Shown in pieces: positions 25,602 through 35,425 of a stretch of DNA of 64,000 nucleotides. The DNA is from Neobittarella massiliensis (ex Bilen et al. 2018) (lineage in GTDB: Bacteria; Bacillota; Clostridia; Oscillospirales; Ruminococcaceae). Position numbers and translations under genes: made by a program. The notes under the pieces are model-generated. The model saw only the letters and a program-made list of their open reading frames with translations. It was not told the DNA's origin and searched no databases. The stretch is taken from assembly GCF_900289145.1 (NCBI RefSeq), contig NZ_OKQO01000005.1:62001-126000 (forward strand), in the 5' to 3' direction. Position 1 is the stretch's first letter; every line of letters starts with the position of its first letter.

Positions 25602-25797
25602 GTGCTCCTCCCAATCCTAAGTAAGCGCGACGAGACTACCGCCACACGGTGGCGCACGCAAATACAGTTTTCGTGTGCACACCGCGAGACTATGCTGCCC
25701 GCCACAAATGCAGGGACCCGCACTCGTTAAAAAGCGCGGTGCCTCCCCACAACAGCTCAACGGCAAGATCACTGCCGGTCACTGCCGTATATATACA

Positions 25798-25840
25798 GCG
25801 AAATAGAGTGAAAACAGCGGTGTTTGTCACTCTATTTCGC
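25798..25840. repeat. Long hairpin between rfbB and rfbC
   Basis: GCGAAATAGAGTGA (25798-25811) and TCACTCTATTTCGC (25827-25840) are a perfect 14-bp inverted repeat. The loop itself pairs AAACA with TGTTT, so the stem extends to about 19 bp with one bulge. No T-run follows on the minus strand, so it is not a classical terminator. It may stabilise the upstream mRNA or attenuate rfbC and the export genes. Confidence 0.75.
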
Positions 25841-25853
25841 TCTATTTTATGTT

Positions 25854-26912
25854 CTATTTGCCCGCGTACATCTTCTCGTAATATGCCTGGTAAGCGCCGC
25901 TGGTCACGTTCTCCATCCACTCTTTATGGCTCAAATACCACTGGATGGTCTTCTTGATCCCCACTTCGAAGGTGGTCTCCGGGTACCAACCCAAATCGTT
26001 TTTGATCTTCTCCGGATCGATACCGTAGCGGCGATCGTGTCCCTTGCGGTCCTCCACATGTTTCATCATGTGCTCGCCTACCGCGCTGTCCACGTTCTCT
26101 TTAATGTACTCAATAATGGTCTTGACAATGACCACATTGGGCCGCTCGTTGTGGCCGCCCACGTTGTAGACCTCACCCAGCTTGCCATCGCGGATGACCA
26201 TGTCGATGGCTTTACAGTGGTCCTCAACATACAGCCAGTCACGGATCTGCATGCCGTCGCCATAAATGGGGAGATCTTTGTGCTGCAGCGTGTTGTTGAT
26301 CATCAGCGGGATCAACTTCTCGGGGAACTGATACGGCCCGTAGTTGTTGGAGCAGCGGGTGATGTTCACCGGGAACTTATAGGTGTCGGCGTAGGCTTTC
26401 ACAAACAAATCGGCCGAAGTCTTGCTGGAGGAATAGGGGCTGTGGGGGTCCAGCGGCGTGGTCTCGGTAAAGAAACCCGTCTCACCCAGCGAACCGTATA
26501 CCTCGTCGGTCGACACCTGCAAAAACTTACAGCCCTCTCTGTAGGTGTCGTCCCCTACCTGCCAGGCGTTTTTGGCCGCGCTCAGCAGGTTGACCGTGCC
26601 CAGCACATTGGTCTGCACAAAGATCTCCGGATTAGAGATAGAGCGGTCCACATGGCTCTCGGCGGCAAAGTTGACCACGTAATCGATCTCATTTTCGGCA
26701 AACAGTTTCTCAACAGCCTCTTTGTCGCAGATATCAGCCTGTACAAAACGATAGTTGGGGTGGTCTTCCACCTCGGTCAGGTTCTCCAGATTGCCCGCAT
26801 AGGTGAGCTTGTCCAGATTGATGATCTTTACATCGTCGTATTTGCCCAGCATATACAGCACAAAGTTCGAGCCAATAAACCCGGCGCCGCCGGTCACCAA
26901 ATAAGTCTTCAT
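25854..26912 (-). CDS. rfbB: dTDP-glucose 4,6-dehydratase
   Basis: Second enzyme of the dTDP-rhamnose pathway, NAD-dependent. 352 residues. N-terminal GGAGFIG nucleotide-binding motif, STDEVYG, and the catalytic Tyr/Lys in YSSSKTSAD. NNYGPYQFPEKLIPL and the C-terminal DRRYGIDPEKIKNDLGW are family hallmarks. The ATG at 26912 is 6 nt after AGAAGG and 1 bp from the rfbD stop, so the two genes are coupled. Confidence 0.97.
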   Translation of the reverse strand: MKTYLVTGGAGFIGSNFVLYMLGKYDDVKIINLDKLTYAGNLENLTEVEDHPNYRFVQADICDKEAVEKLFAENEIDYVVNFAAESHVDRSISNPEIFVQTNVLGTVNLLSAAKNAWQVGDDTYREGCKFLQVSTDEVYGSLGETGFFTETTPLDPHSPYSSSKTSADLFVKAYADTYKFPVNITRCSNNYGPYQFPEKLIPLMINNTLQHKDLPIYGDGMQIRDWLYVEDHCKAIDMVIRDGKLGEVYNVGGHNERPNVVIVKTIIEYIKENVDSAVGEHMMKHVEDRKGHDRRYGIDPEKIKNDLGWYPETTFEVGIKKTIQWYLSHKEWMENVTSGAYQAYYEKMYAGK

Positions 26913-26913
26913 A

Positions 26914-27807
26914 TTACGCCTTCTCACTTTCTGTGTAATTCTCAAAAAAGCATGTCAGTGCCTCTTCCCAGGGGCGCATCTCGTCGCCTACCGTGCAGCG
27001 CAGAGCCATGTTGTCCAGCGCCGAATAGGCCGGCCGCCGGGTGGGGCTGCCGTACTCCTCGGTGGTGCAGGCGTTTACCTGGCAGTCAATGCCCGCCAGC
27101 TCCACGATCTTGCTGGCAAAATCATACCAGCTGCAAATACCGGTCCCAGTACAGTGGTAGATCCCGTACTGCTCGGTAGCGGCCAATTTCAGCAGGTGAT
27201 GGGCCAGGTCCACCGCATTGGTGGGGTTGCCCAGCTGGTCGTCCACCACCTTGATACTGCCGTTTTTGCGGGCCACCCGCATAATGGTCTTGACAAAGTT
27301 GTTCCCCTCATAGCCATACAGCCAGGCGGTGCGCACAATAAAGTACCGCGAACAGAAAGTCTGCACATACTGCTCGCCCAGCGCCTTGCTCTTGCCGTAA
27401 ATGCTCTTGGGATTCACCAGATCCCACTCTATATAAGGGGAGAAGCCATCGCCGGCAAATACGTAGTCGGTGGAGACGTGGATCAGTTTGGCGCCGATGG
27501 CTTCCGCTGCTATCGCCAGATTGCGCGCGCCCAGTGCGTTTACCTTAAAGGCCACTTCCAGCTCTTTTTCACAGCCGTCCACATTGGTCATCGCCGCACA
27601 GTTGATGATCACATCTACCGGATTATTCTGCAGGTACTGCTGCACTGCCGGTCCATCGGTAATGTCCAGTTCCGCCACGTCTACACCAATGACCTGGGCG
27701 CTCTTTAATGCCGCCGGGATCTCCCCCAGCTCGGTCCGGCCACTGGCCAGATCTCTGCGCAGCTCGCTGCCCAGCTGACCATTGGCGCCGGTAATCAGCA
27801 CTTTCAT
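26914..27807 (-). CDS. rfbD: dTDP-4-dehydrorhamnose reductase
   Basis: Last enzyme of the pathway; reduces the 4-keto group with NAD(P)H to give dTDP-L-rhamnose. 297 residues with GANGQLG, STDYVFAGDG, the Tyr/Lys pair in YGKSKALGE, and RTAWLYG. I use the ATG at 27807 (MKVLITGANG), 9 nt after GGAG; the ATG at 27816 directly adjoins that site. Between rfbA and rfbB in one operon. Confidence 0.96.
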   Translation of the reverse strand: MKVLITGANGQLGSELRRDLASGRTELGEIPAALKSAQVIGVDVAELDITDGPAVQQYLQNNPVDVIINCAAMTNVDGCEKELEVAFKVNALGARNLAIAAEAIGAKLIHVSTDYVFAGDGFSPYIEWDLVNPKSIYGKSKALGEQYVQTFCSRYFIVRTAWLYGYEGNNFVKTIMRVARKNGSIKVVDDQLGNPTNAVDLAHHLLKLAATEQYGIYHCTGTGICSWYDFASKIVELAGIDCQVNACTTEEYGSPTRRPAYSALDNMALRCTVGDEMRPWEEALTCFFENYTESEKA

Positions 27808-27822
27808 CGGATCCATCTCCTT

Positions 27823-28701
27823 TTACTTTACTTTTACCGTCTCGGCCACATGGAACAGGTACTGCCCGTACTCGGTGCTCTTCAGGCGCTCTGCCTGCGC
27901 CAGCAACTGCTCTTTATCAATAAATTTGTTGCGGTAGGCGATCTCCTCCAAGCAGGCGATGTAGAGGCCCTGCCGGGTCTGGACCGCCTCCACAAAGTTG
28001 GCGGCATCCAGCATCGCCCGGTGGTTGCCGGTATCCAGCCACGCCATGCCACGGCCAAACAGCTCCACCTTCAGTTTTCCCTCTTTTAAGTAAGCGTTGT
28101 TGACCGAGGTGATCTCCAACTCGCCGCGGGCTGAGGGCTGCACATTTTTGGCGATCTCCACTACCCGGTGATCATAAAAATACAGGCCCGGTACCGCATA
28201 GTTCGATTTGGGCTGGGCCGGTTTCTCCTCGATCGAGAGCACGGTGCCGTCATCGTCGAACTCCACCACGCCAAACTCGCGGGGATTGCTCACATGATAG
28301 CCGAAGATGGTGGCCCCATCTTCGCGGGCACAGGCGTTTTTCATCCGCTCGGTGAAAGAGTAGCCGTAGAAGATGTTGTCGCCCAGCACCAGGCACACAT
28401 TGTCATCGCCGATAAAATCCTCACCCAGAATAAAGGCCTCAGCCAGCCCGCGCGGGGCCTCCTGTACCTTGTAGCTGATGCGCAGTCCCAACTGGCTGCC
28501 GTCGCCAAACAGCTCCTCAAACCCCACAATATCCCGGGGGGTAGAGATGATCAAAATATCCTGGATCCCCGCCAGCATCAGCGTGGATATCGGATAGTAG
28601 ATCATCGGTTTATCATATATGGTCAGCATCTGTTTGGAGCACGCAATGGTAGAGGGGTACAGTCTGGTACCCGCCCCACCGGCTAAAACGATACCTTTCA
28701 T
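27823..28701 (-). CDS. rfbA: Glucose-1-phosphate thymidylyltransferase
   Basis: Makes dTDP-glucose from dTTP and glucose-1-phosphate, opening the rhamnose pathway. 292 residues: [18 protein letters not shown] (nucleotide-binding), [24 protein letters not shown] and WLDTG. The ATG at 28701 follows AGGAGG at slightly long spacing; the longer frame has no site. First gene of the operon, with a recognisable promoter at 28745-28774. Confidence 0.97.
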   Translation of the reverse strand: MKGIVLAGGAGTRLYPSTIACSKQMLTIYDKPMIYYPISTLMLAGIQDILIISTPRDIVGFEELFGDGSQLGLRISYKVQEAPRGLAEAFILGEDFIGDDNVCLVLGDNIFYGYSFTERMKNACAREDGATIFGYHVSNPREFGVVEFDDDGTVLSIEEKPAQPKSNYAVPGLYFYDHRVVEIAKNVQPSARGELEITSVNNAYLKEGKLKVELFGRGMAWLDTGNHRAMLDAANFVEAVQTRQGLYIACLEEIAYRNKFIDKEQLLAQAERLKSTEYGQYLFHVAETVKVK

Positions 28702-28744
28702 CGGTCGGATTCCTCCTAAATATAGATTGGCACATATTTGCTTT

Positions 28745-28774
28745 ATTGTACCACACTTGTGCATATTAAATCAA
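28745..28774 (-). promoter_or_regulatory. Promoter of the rfb operon
   Basis: TTGATT (28769-28774) and TACAAT (28745-28750) with an 18-bp spacer on the minus strand, about 40 bp before the rfbA ATG. Confidence 0.65.
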
Positions 28775-29660
28775 TTATTTCCTGTGGTTTTGTGCCATTT
28801 TATGGGCTGCCTGCGTCACTGCTGCCGGGATATTCCTATTTTGCCTGAAAAATATGAATATTTCTACCTCTGTTGGTGAAAGTCTGGGTATATGCCTTTA
28901 GAAGTATGCAGCAGACAAATACCGGGCGGACCATGACTGCCTGCAAAGCATTTAAACAATACTCCTCTCTAGCCATTCTGCGGCGTACCACTATAGAAAA
29001 GAAGTTTCCTTCCATATTTACATGGGCTGTTTTGCCCCGATATCGCCCAACCAGGCCTACCTAAACAGGGCAGGCAACCGGCAGCCAAACGATCGTACTT
29101 TTATCCTTCTTTTTATAAAATGCGGCCTATTCTGTAGAAAACGAAATACTGTTACTCTGCCATCACCGGGTTGATAGATCCCTTATCCAGCAGGAGATCT
29201 CGATCATTTAATACAGTTAGGGGGCACGGTCATTTTGTCCAACCTCTTAGCTTTTTCATACAAATACACGTTACCACCACCTACCATCCCATCAAAAAAT
29301 CACCCGATCTCTCCCCTGTTCTTTCCACCGCCCATCTGCCCTACTGCTCATCTGCCCATCGGTCGCTGTATAGCGATTTTAGAGCCGTTCCTCTATTTTT
29401 CCAAGTAAGTACCCACTTTCAATTTATACTAAAGTGAACTATCAATGTTCGGATCGAGCAGAGCATTTGGCTCCATACAGATAGAAGTTCTCCGTACTGT
29501 TCCAGACTTGTCCTTCGCAAAACACGGCTATCATACACATCGCAATTTCACGTGTGGCCATATTGTATCCTTATTACTTTATCGGCATTACTCCGGTTAC
29601 CTCATGACATCGTCACATCGTCTGCCAACTAAATTGGGCCTGCTATCTTGAGAAAGTCCT
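28775..29660. other. Gene-free AT-richer intergenic stretch
   Basis: Nearly 0.9 kb without a supportable gene. The open frames here are short, lack ribosome sites and have no family signature. No repeats, tRNA or known regulatory RNA were seen. Confidence 0.6.
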
Positions 29661-29667
29661 GATCAAA

Positions 29668-29694
29668 AAGAGGCCAGCATATTGCCGGCCTCTT
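29668..29694 (-). terminator. Terminator of rbsD
   Basis: AAGAGGCC pairs with GGCCTCTT, followed on the minus strand by TTTTTGATC, just after the rbsD stop. Confidence 0.85.
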
Positions 29695-29748
29695 AAAACA
29701 GTTGTCTTTAGTTACTATAATATACGGCCGCTGCCAGTCAAAGCGCTA

Positions 29749-30177
29749 TCACGTGCACTCCCGGGTAAAGCGCGAACTCGATCCCGCATAGAGCAGTACA
29801 TTGCTATAAGCATGGAAATCACCAGTACGGATGATCCCCTTACAACTGCCCAACTTTCGCTTGAGATCTTCATGGCTGATGATCTCCCGTTCAGGTGTCC
29901 CCAGCGACATCTGCAACAAGTCAGTCGTCTGTCGATATATCGACGGGTTCGCCCGCTCCAACTCTGCCGCCAACAGGTAACGCTCGCAGAGAAAATACTG
30001 CAGCACTTCTTCTAAAACATCGGTCATGGTCGGCATATTTACCTTCAGTGAAACATCTACTACCGGAACATCAACAGGCAGAGGCAGGCCCGCATCAGCA
30101 ATAGCGATACAGTCCGTGTGCCCCAGCGACATCAAAAGGTCACTCATGGGCCGATTGATCAAACCAGTCTCTAACAT
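29749..30177 (-). CDS. rbsD: D-ribose pyranase
   Basis: Converts beta-D-ribopyranose to the furanose form that ribokinase can phosphorylate. 142 residues: MLETGLINRPMSDLLMSLGH with the catalytic His, the Asp in IADAGLP, and the C-terminal AYSNVLLYAG with its Tyr and Asn. The ATG at 30177 is preceded by GGAGAGGAG; a longer frame to 30225 is unsupported. It lies between terminators, downstream of the nucleoside importer genes. In this setting it probably handles ribose released by the nucleoside hydrolases. Confidence 0.93.
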   Translation of the reverse strand: MLETGLINRPMSDLLMSLGHTDCIAIADAGLPLPVDVPVVDVSLKVNMPTMTDVLEEVLQYFLCERYLLAAELERANPSIYRQTTDLLQMSLGTPEREIISHEDLKRKLGSCKGIIRTGDFHAYSNVLLYAGSSSRFTRECT

Positions 30178-30303
30178 CTTTTTCTCCTCTCCTTCTAACC
30201 CACTTAGGCACCTCAGCTGCCTCAACTGCTACAGATCACTTTGATCAGGCAAGGTATTTTTCACGCTCCCTCCATCAAGACCTGCAATTTTTCCGGTCAA
30301 AAC

Positions 30304-30331
30304 AAAAGGATAGCCCACAGGCTATCCTTTT
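30304..30331 (-). terminator. Terminator of the nucleoside importer operon
   Basis: AAAAGGATAGCC pairs with GGCTATCCTTTT just after the stop of the last permease gene. Confidence 0.88.
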
Positions 30332-30347
30332 GCCGTATGCCAGAAAA

Positions 30348-31277
30348 CTAGTTGTTAGCTTTCAGTTTTTTGATCTTGGACTCACGACGGATGGCATACA
30401 GCACCAGGCCGACCAGAGTCACAAAGTAGGGGATCATCAGCACGATCTGAGGGGGAACTTTCATAACCTGCAGCACGTTGCCCAACTGCTCGGAAGCACC
30501 GAAGAGCAGAGCTGCCAGCATTGTACCAACAGGAGTCGAGTTACCGAGGTTCATAGCTGCCAGAGCGATAAAGCCACGACCAGCAGTCATATCTCTCTGG
30601 AACCAGGATACGTAGTACATCGACAGGAACGAGCCACCCAGAGCAGCGAAGAAACCACAGATCAGCAGCGAAGCAGTCTTGATGGTCTTTACGTTGATAC
30701 CCACAGACTCAGCAGCGTCGGGGTTCTCGCCGACAGCGCGGATACGCAGGCCGATCGCAGTTCTGTAGATCAGATACGAGGCGATGAATACGCACAGGAA
30801 AGCGAAGTAGGTCATTACACTGTGGCCGGAGAGCAGTTTGCCCACAACCGGAATATCCTTGATAAAGGGGATGTTCAGTTTGGGGATCTTGCCGCTCTTC
30901 AGAGCAGTGGAGGTACCTTTCTCACCGGTGACGATGAACAGTACGAAAATGGTAGCACCAGTTACGAACAAGTTCAAAGCAGTACCGGCCAGAACCAGGT
31001 TAGATTTCAGGTAGATACCGACATAAGCCAGTACAGCGGCAATGATCATACCGATCAGGATAGCCGACAGGATACCGACAAACACACTGCCGGTCCAGGC
31101 AGAACCCAGAACACCACCGAGAGCAGCCGCCAGCATAACACCTTCCAAGTTCAGGTTCAAAACGCCGGCTCTATCGGTAAAGATAGCGCCCAAGGCAGCC
31201 AGCAGAATAGGGGTGGTCAGCTTCAGGGTAGATACAAAGAAGGATGTGCTAAAGATTGCAGAAAAAACTCTTTCCAT
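30348..31277 (-). CDS. Nucleoside ABC transporter permease 2 (NupQ-like)
   Basis: 309-residue membrane subunit of a BMP-type nucleoside importer. About eight to nine helices. LGAIFTDRAGVLNLNLEGVM is the signature of this permease class (as in sugar and nucleoside permeases), and GLRIRAVGENPDAAESVGIN is the cytoplasmic coupling loop that meets the ATPase. The ATG abuts the stop of the preceding permease. It works with the ATPase at 32350-33912 and with binding lipoproteins encoded upstream. Confidence 0.92.
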   Translation of the reverse strand: MERVFSAIFSTSFFVSTLKLTTPILLAALGAIFTDRAGVLNLNLEGVMLAAALGGVLGSAWTGSVFVGILSAILIGMIIAAVLAYVGIYLKSNLVLAGTALNLFVTGATIFVLFIVTGEKGTSTALKSGKIPKLNIPFIKDIPVVGKLLSGHSVMTYFAFLCVFIASYLIYRTAIGLRIRAVGENPDAAESVGINVKTIKTASLLICGFFAALGGSFLSMYYVSWFQRDMTAGRGFIALAAMNLGNSTPVGTMLAALLFGASEQLGNVLQVMKVPPQIVLMIPYFVTLVGLVLYAIRRESKIKKLKANN

Positions 31278-32357
31278 TTATTTCGCAGCCTCCTTTGCAA
31301 TTTCTTGTTTCTGTGCGTTCTTAACGATGAGTTTATGTTTCCATTTGGCCAGGAACATCTCAGCTGCGACCAGCATGATGACAACACCTTGCAGAATGTT
31401 TACGAACTCAACGGGAACGTCAGTGATACGAGACATGATGTCAGCGCCAGTTCTTATGTAAGCCAGGAACAGCGCGGCAAACGGAACGAACAGAGGATTG
31501 TACTTCGCCAGGATACCGACCATCAGGCCGTCATTGCCGTAGGACGGAGGAGCCTCCCAGGTGTAGCGCTGGAACAGACCCATGATCTCGACACCACCGC
31601 CGATACCGCCGATCAGACCACCGATGACCTGAGAGTAGATCATAACGGAAGCAACAGCGATACCAGAGTAACGGGCGAACTCCTGGTTCTGGCCAACTAC
31701 ACGAATAGCGTAGCCCCATTTGGTCTTGTACAGGAAGATGTAGCCGAAGATGACAGCGGCGATACACACAAACAGACCAGTATGGATACGAGTACCGGTA
31801 ACGATCTTGGTCAGGCGAGCGCTCTCTTTAAATTTGTAAGAGCAGTTGAAGCCTGCAGTAGGATCTTTGTAAACGTTGAGCAGGAACCACAAGGTAAACT
31901 GCATGATGATGTAGTTTATCATGATCGAGGAAACGACCTCAGATGCCTGCCATTTCACCTTCATGATGGCGGGGATAGCCGCCAGGACCATACCGACGAT
32001 ACCAGCCATTAAAATGACGAACGCCGAATGCAGGCCTTTGGGCAGGGTCACATAGATCGCGAACCACGAACCGATACAGGCGCCAGCATAAATGGTGGAC
32101 TGGGTGATCATGCTGAACTGGTTGGCCGAGTACATGATAGAAACGGCGACACCAGCAAAAGTCAGAGGAATGGTCAGCTCGATAACGTTGCCCATACGGC
32201 GCAGGTTACTCAGAGGACCAAGTGCGAATGTCTGCAGAGCCTCTGCAGGATCATCGCTCACGATGGCTACCAGAGCAAAAGACAGCACCAGCGAAATCAA
32301 GATAGCAATGGCGGTCTTCATAGCATCGAAGCGTTTTTCAATAGTTTTGCTACTCAT
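31278..32357 (-). CDS. Nucleoside ABC transporter permease 1 (NupP-like)
   Basis: 359-residue permease partner. After one helix (about 14-34) comes the conserved LTIPLTFAGVAVSIMYSANQFSM stretch, then several helices. The coupling loop GYAIRVVGQNQEFARYSGI and SYGNDGLMVGILAKYNP are typical. The ATG overlaps the ATPase gene by 8 bp. The C-terminus is a basic tail rich in Lys and Gln. Confidence 0.92.
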   Translation of the reverse strand: MSSKTIEKRFDAMKTAIAILISLVLSFALVAIVSDDPAEALQTFALGPLSNLRRMGNVIELTIPLTFAGVAVSIMYSANQFSMITQSTIYAGACIGSWFAIYVTLPKGLHSAFVILMAGIVGMVLAAIPAIMKVKWQASEVVSSIMINYIIMQFTLWFLLNVYKDPTAGFNCSYKFKESARLTKIVTGTRIHTGLFVCIAAVIFGYIFLYKTKWGYAIRVVGQNQEFARYSGIAVASVMIYSQVIGGLIGGIGGGVEIMGLFQRYTWEAPPSYGNDGLMVGILAKYNPLFVPFAALFLAYIRTGADIMSRITDVPVEFVNILQGVVIMLVAAEMFLAKWKHKLIVKNAQKQEIAKEAAK

Positions 32358-33912
32358 ATGCTACCCTCCCGATTTCCTCGTCGGACATTCTCTTGATGCC
32401 CAGCATGTACTCGCCGAGCACAAAATCGGTCACCTGAGAGGCGTCCTCGAAGTATGCGACGATCTCGCCCTCGTACATGACGATCAAGCTATCACTGAGC
32501 TCCAGCGCCTCGTTGAGGTCAGCGGTGATCAGCAGCACAGCAGCACCCTCATCACGCAGCTCGACGAGTTTTCTTCTGATGAACTCGGTGGCGCCAACGT
32601 CGATACCGCGGGTGGGCTGGTTGGCAATTACCAGGTTGGGATGACTAGAGAACTCTCTGGCCACAACGACTTTCTGCATGTTACCACCAGACAGCATTCT
32701 GACCGGCTGCGTTCTGTCATCACATTTTACCAGGAAATCCTTGATGTTCTGATCAACATCGGCATCCAGTTTCTTGTTGTTGAGGAAGATGCCCTTATTG
32801 TTCTCTTTTTTGTAATATCTGTCAGAGATGATGTTCTCTTTCACCGAGGAGTTCTCCGAGCAGCCGTAGGTCATGCGGTCCTCAGAGATGTGGGACACGC
32901 CCAGCTCACGGATCTGCCGCACGCTCATACCACGGATGTCAGTGCCGCAAACGGTGATATCACCATTTCTGTGGGGGATCAGGCCGGTAACGATCTCCGA
33001 GATCTCGCGCTGGCCGTTGCCCTCAACGCCGGCAATACCGACGATCTCACCGCGGCGAATGCTGGCCGAGAACTGCTTGACGATAGGACGGCCCTCATCG
33101 TTGTTGTACTTCAGATCACGGATCTTCAGCACGACTTCTTTGGGCTGAGCCGGCGTCTTGTCGATCTTCAGCATAACGTCACGACCGACCATCATTCTGG
33201 AGATATCCTGTACGGTCACGTCTTTGATCTCGCCGCCGCCGACAGATTTGCCCAGGCGCAGAACGGTAAACCGATCGCACAGGGACTTGACCTCATCCAG
33301 ATGGTGAGAGATAAAGATGATGGTGTGACCCATCTCTTTGAGGTTCTTCAGCTCAACGAACAGCTCTTCTGTCTCCTGCGGAGTCAAAACAGCGGTGGGC
33401 TCGTCGAGGATCAGGATCTCAGCGCCGCGCAGCAGTGCTTTCAGGATCTCGACCTTCTGTTTCTGGCCGACCGGCAGGTCTTCCACTTTTGCTCTGGGAT
33501 CAACGATGAGGTTGTATTTTTTCGATACTTCCTCGGCCATCTGGATGGCCTTGTTGATGTTCATGGGACCGAACTTGCCGCCCTTAGAAGGCTCCATGCC
33601 CAGTACCAAGTTTTCCGCAACGGTCAGGGAGGGGCAGAGCATAAAGTGCTGCCAAACCATGCCGATGCCGTGTTTGATCGCCTCGATGGAGTTTGCGAAT
33701 TTTACTTCCTCACCCCGCAGAACGATCCTGCCCTCTTCAGCGCTCTCGTGACCGAAGAGAACCTTCATAAGGGTAGATTTACCCGCGCCGTTTTCGCCGC
33801 ACAGCGCGTGTATCTCGCCCTTACGAACGGATAATGTTACGTCTTTGTTCGCCACGAAGCCGTTGGCGTACACCTTCGTAATGTTATCCATTAGTAGAAT
33901 TTCTTCTGGCAT
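32350..33912 (-). CDS. Nucleoside ABC transporter ATPase, two NBDs (NupO-like)
   Basis: 520 residues with two nucleotide-binding domains, like the sugar/nucleoside importer ATPases. The first (1-240) has Walker A GENGAGKST, the family marker MVWQHFMLCPSLTVAENLVL, the signature-like LPVGQKQKVEILKAL and Walker B ILILDEPTAVL. The second (about 260-500) has a degenerate P-loop GVEGNGQRE, signature LSGGNMQKVVVARE and QPTRGIDVGA; only the first is expected to hydrolyse efficiently. ATG after GAGGTG. First gene of the importer operon, driven from 34087-34115. Confidence 0.94.
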   Translation of the reverse strand: MPEEILLMDNITKVYANGFVANKDVTLSVRKGEIHALCGENGAGKSTLMKVLFGHESAEEGRIVLRGEEVKFANSIEAIKHGIGMVWQHFMLCPSLTVAENLVLGMEPSKGGKFGPMNINKAIQMAEEVSKKYNLIVDPRAKVEDLPVGQKQKVEILKALLRGAEILILDEPTAVLTPQETEELFVELKNLKEMGHTIIFISHHLDEVKSLCDRFTVLRLGKSVGGGEIKDVTVQDISRMMVGRDVMLKIDKTPAQPKEVVLKIRDLKYNNDEGRPIVKQFSASIRRGEIVGIAGVEGNGQREISEIVTGLIPHRNGDITVCGTDIRGMSVRQIRELGVSHISEDRMTYGCSENSSVKENIISDRYYKKENNKGIFLNNKKLDADVDQNIKDFLVKCDDRTQPVRMLSGGNMQKVVVAREFSSHPNLVIANQPTRGIDVGATEFIRRKLVELRDEGAAVLLITADLNEALELSDSLIVMYEGEIVAYFEDASQVTDFVLGEYMLGIKRMSDEEIGRVAYE

Positions 33913-33949
33913 ACAATCACCTCGTACTTTACTGTTGTGCAGCCAACTT

Positions 33950-33967
33950 AAAAAAGGCAGCTGCCTT
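33950..33967 (-). terminator. Short terminator-like palindrome in the importer leader
   Basis: AAGGCAGCTGCCTT followed on the minus strand by TTTT, 38 bp before the ATPase start and downstream of the promoter. It may be a weak attenuator. No known riboswitch fold was recognised in the 165-nt leader. Confidence 0.45.
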
Positions 33968-34086
33968 CAGCATAATTTTGTGATGCTTTAGACCCCGTTA
34001 AAAGATCTAAAAATCAGTACCGAGAGAAACCATGTTGCCACACTATAACGACGTGCGACGAACCGATACCAATTTCACTACCATAA

Positions 34087-34115
34087 ATTTTACCTAACTC
34101 CATACTAAATGTAAA
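34087..34115 (-). promoter_or_regulatory. Putative promoter of the importer operon
   Basis: TTTACA (34110-34115) and TAAAAT (34087-34092) with a 17-bp spacer on the minus strand. Confidence 0.55.
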
Positions 34116-35377
34116 CAGAAAATGAAGAAGTCCTACCTATTGCTCATATCGCACTTTGGGTTTTTATGCAACCTGACAACTTTTTGAGTATATGCTAAAT
34201 AGAAAACCGAATTTTACCTGCCAAAAAGGCCATTTTCATGTCGTTTTTTGCCGGACTCATCGGCATATTGCCCAAAGCGGCCTATTTGGGGGATATAGTG
34301 GGTAAGCAGTCTTTTCTATACAATTCGTATTTTTGGCTAAACCAGTTCCCGCTCCTTTGGTACCATTGGCAGCCGTGGCCCCGTATAAAAAGCGCCCGGC
34401 AGGCAGTCTCCCCATATACGGTATACTTGCTCATTTCCAAGTAAACCCTTCTTTTCCAGTACTTTCTCTGCGCATCTACGCATACCTGCTTCGCCAGATC
34501 GCCTTGTGCTCTCATCTCAAATAACTGCTGCTTTGCCGGTTCCCTCTATTTATATAGGAAAGATTATCCACTACACTTTTGTTTCCCACCCACACATATC
34601 TCTTTTTGGATCTGATACCACAAGATCCCTATTCTGAGCTCCCCCGTCATTATTTAACAGCTACTCATTCTCTTCTCTGTCATTTCCTGTATTTATCAAT
34701 TGCAAATTAATAGATTTGGTAATACAGCCCTAAAAAGCCACTTACTTTTACCTTTATATTTATATTTTTACAGCAGTAAACTCTTCCACTGGTCTTTTCA
34801 AGTCGCAAAAGCTCACCTTTTATACAATACAGACTTTTTTATACACCAGTTTATCCAAAAGCACATGACCCCCATCTTTCTCCCTTTATCTTTACTTTCC
34901 CTAACCAAAATTGTGTCTTTTAATGGCCATATATCGTTCTCCATATATTCATAAATTAGAGGAGGAAATCATCTCGTGACTTAAAAGCGAAAAAGGGGTG
35001 TGTTTTTCATCATTTAAACTGTTGTTACGTCCTGTTGCCTTATCCCCCATCTCCCAACTAATCTATGTTCGTTTTATCTCTCTGCCGTTTCTGACTCCAT
35101 CCACACAGGAAACATGCCCCTACCGATCTATTTGATATACGTTCTGCATGCGTTCTGCGGAAAAGTCCCCTCCTACATCGGTCAATCAGGTATCGGCTAT
35201 TATTTATTTAACACAAATATCAGAAAGATATTTCTCAGTTTTGCACATAGAAAAGCAGCTGATATCCTCTGATGTATCGGTGTAAAATTTCGAAAACACG
35301 CGATCTTATAACAATATATCGTATTTTATCGGTAAATAATACACCTGTACAAAAAAGAGTTACCCACCCTAAAACAT
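34116..35377. other. AT-rich gene-free spacer between importer and binding-protein genes
   Basis: About 1.26 kb, clearly more AT-rich than the coding regions. It holds only short frames without ribosome sites or recognisable products. It separates the ATPase operon from the lipoprotein genes, which have their own promoters and terminators. Confidence 0.6.
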
Positions 35378-35410
35378 AAAAAAGGCAGACCCAGAAGGTC
35401 TGCCTTTTTT
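35378..35410 (-). terminator. Terminator of BMP gene 1
   Basis: AAAAAAGGCAGACC pairs with GGTCTGCCTTTTTT around a 5-nt loop, 15 bp after the stop codon. Confidence 0.92.
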
Positions 35411-35425
35411 ATTTAGTTTAGCAAA

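Noticed and set aside
29171-29437. 88-codon plus-strand frame upstream of rbsD
   Set aside because: No ribosome site, no recognisable domain and composition like the surrounding non-coding DNA.
30330-33834. Long plus-strand frames (560 and 580 codons) opposite the importer genes
   Set aside because: Antisense shadows of the ATPase and permease genes, whose motifs are complete on the minus strand.
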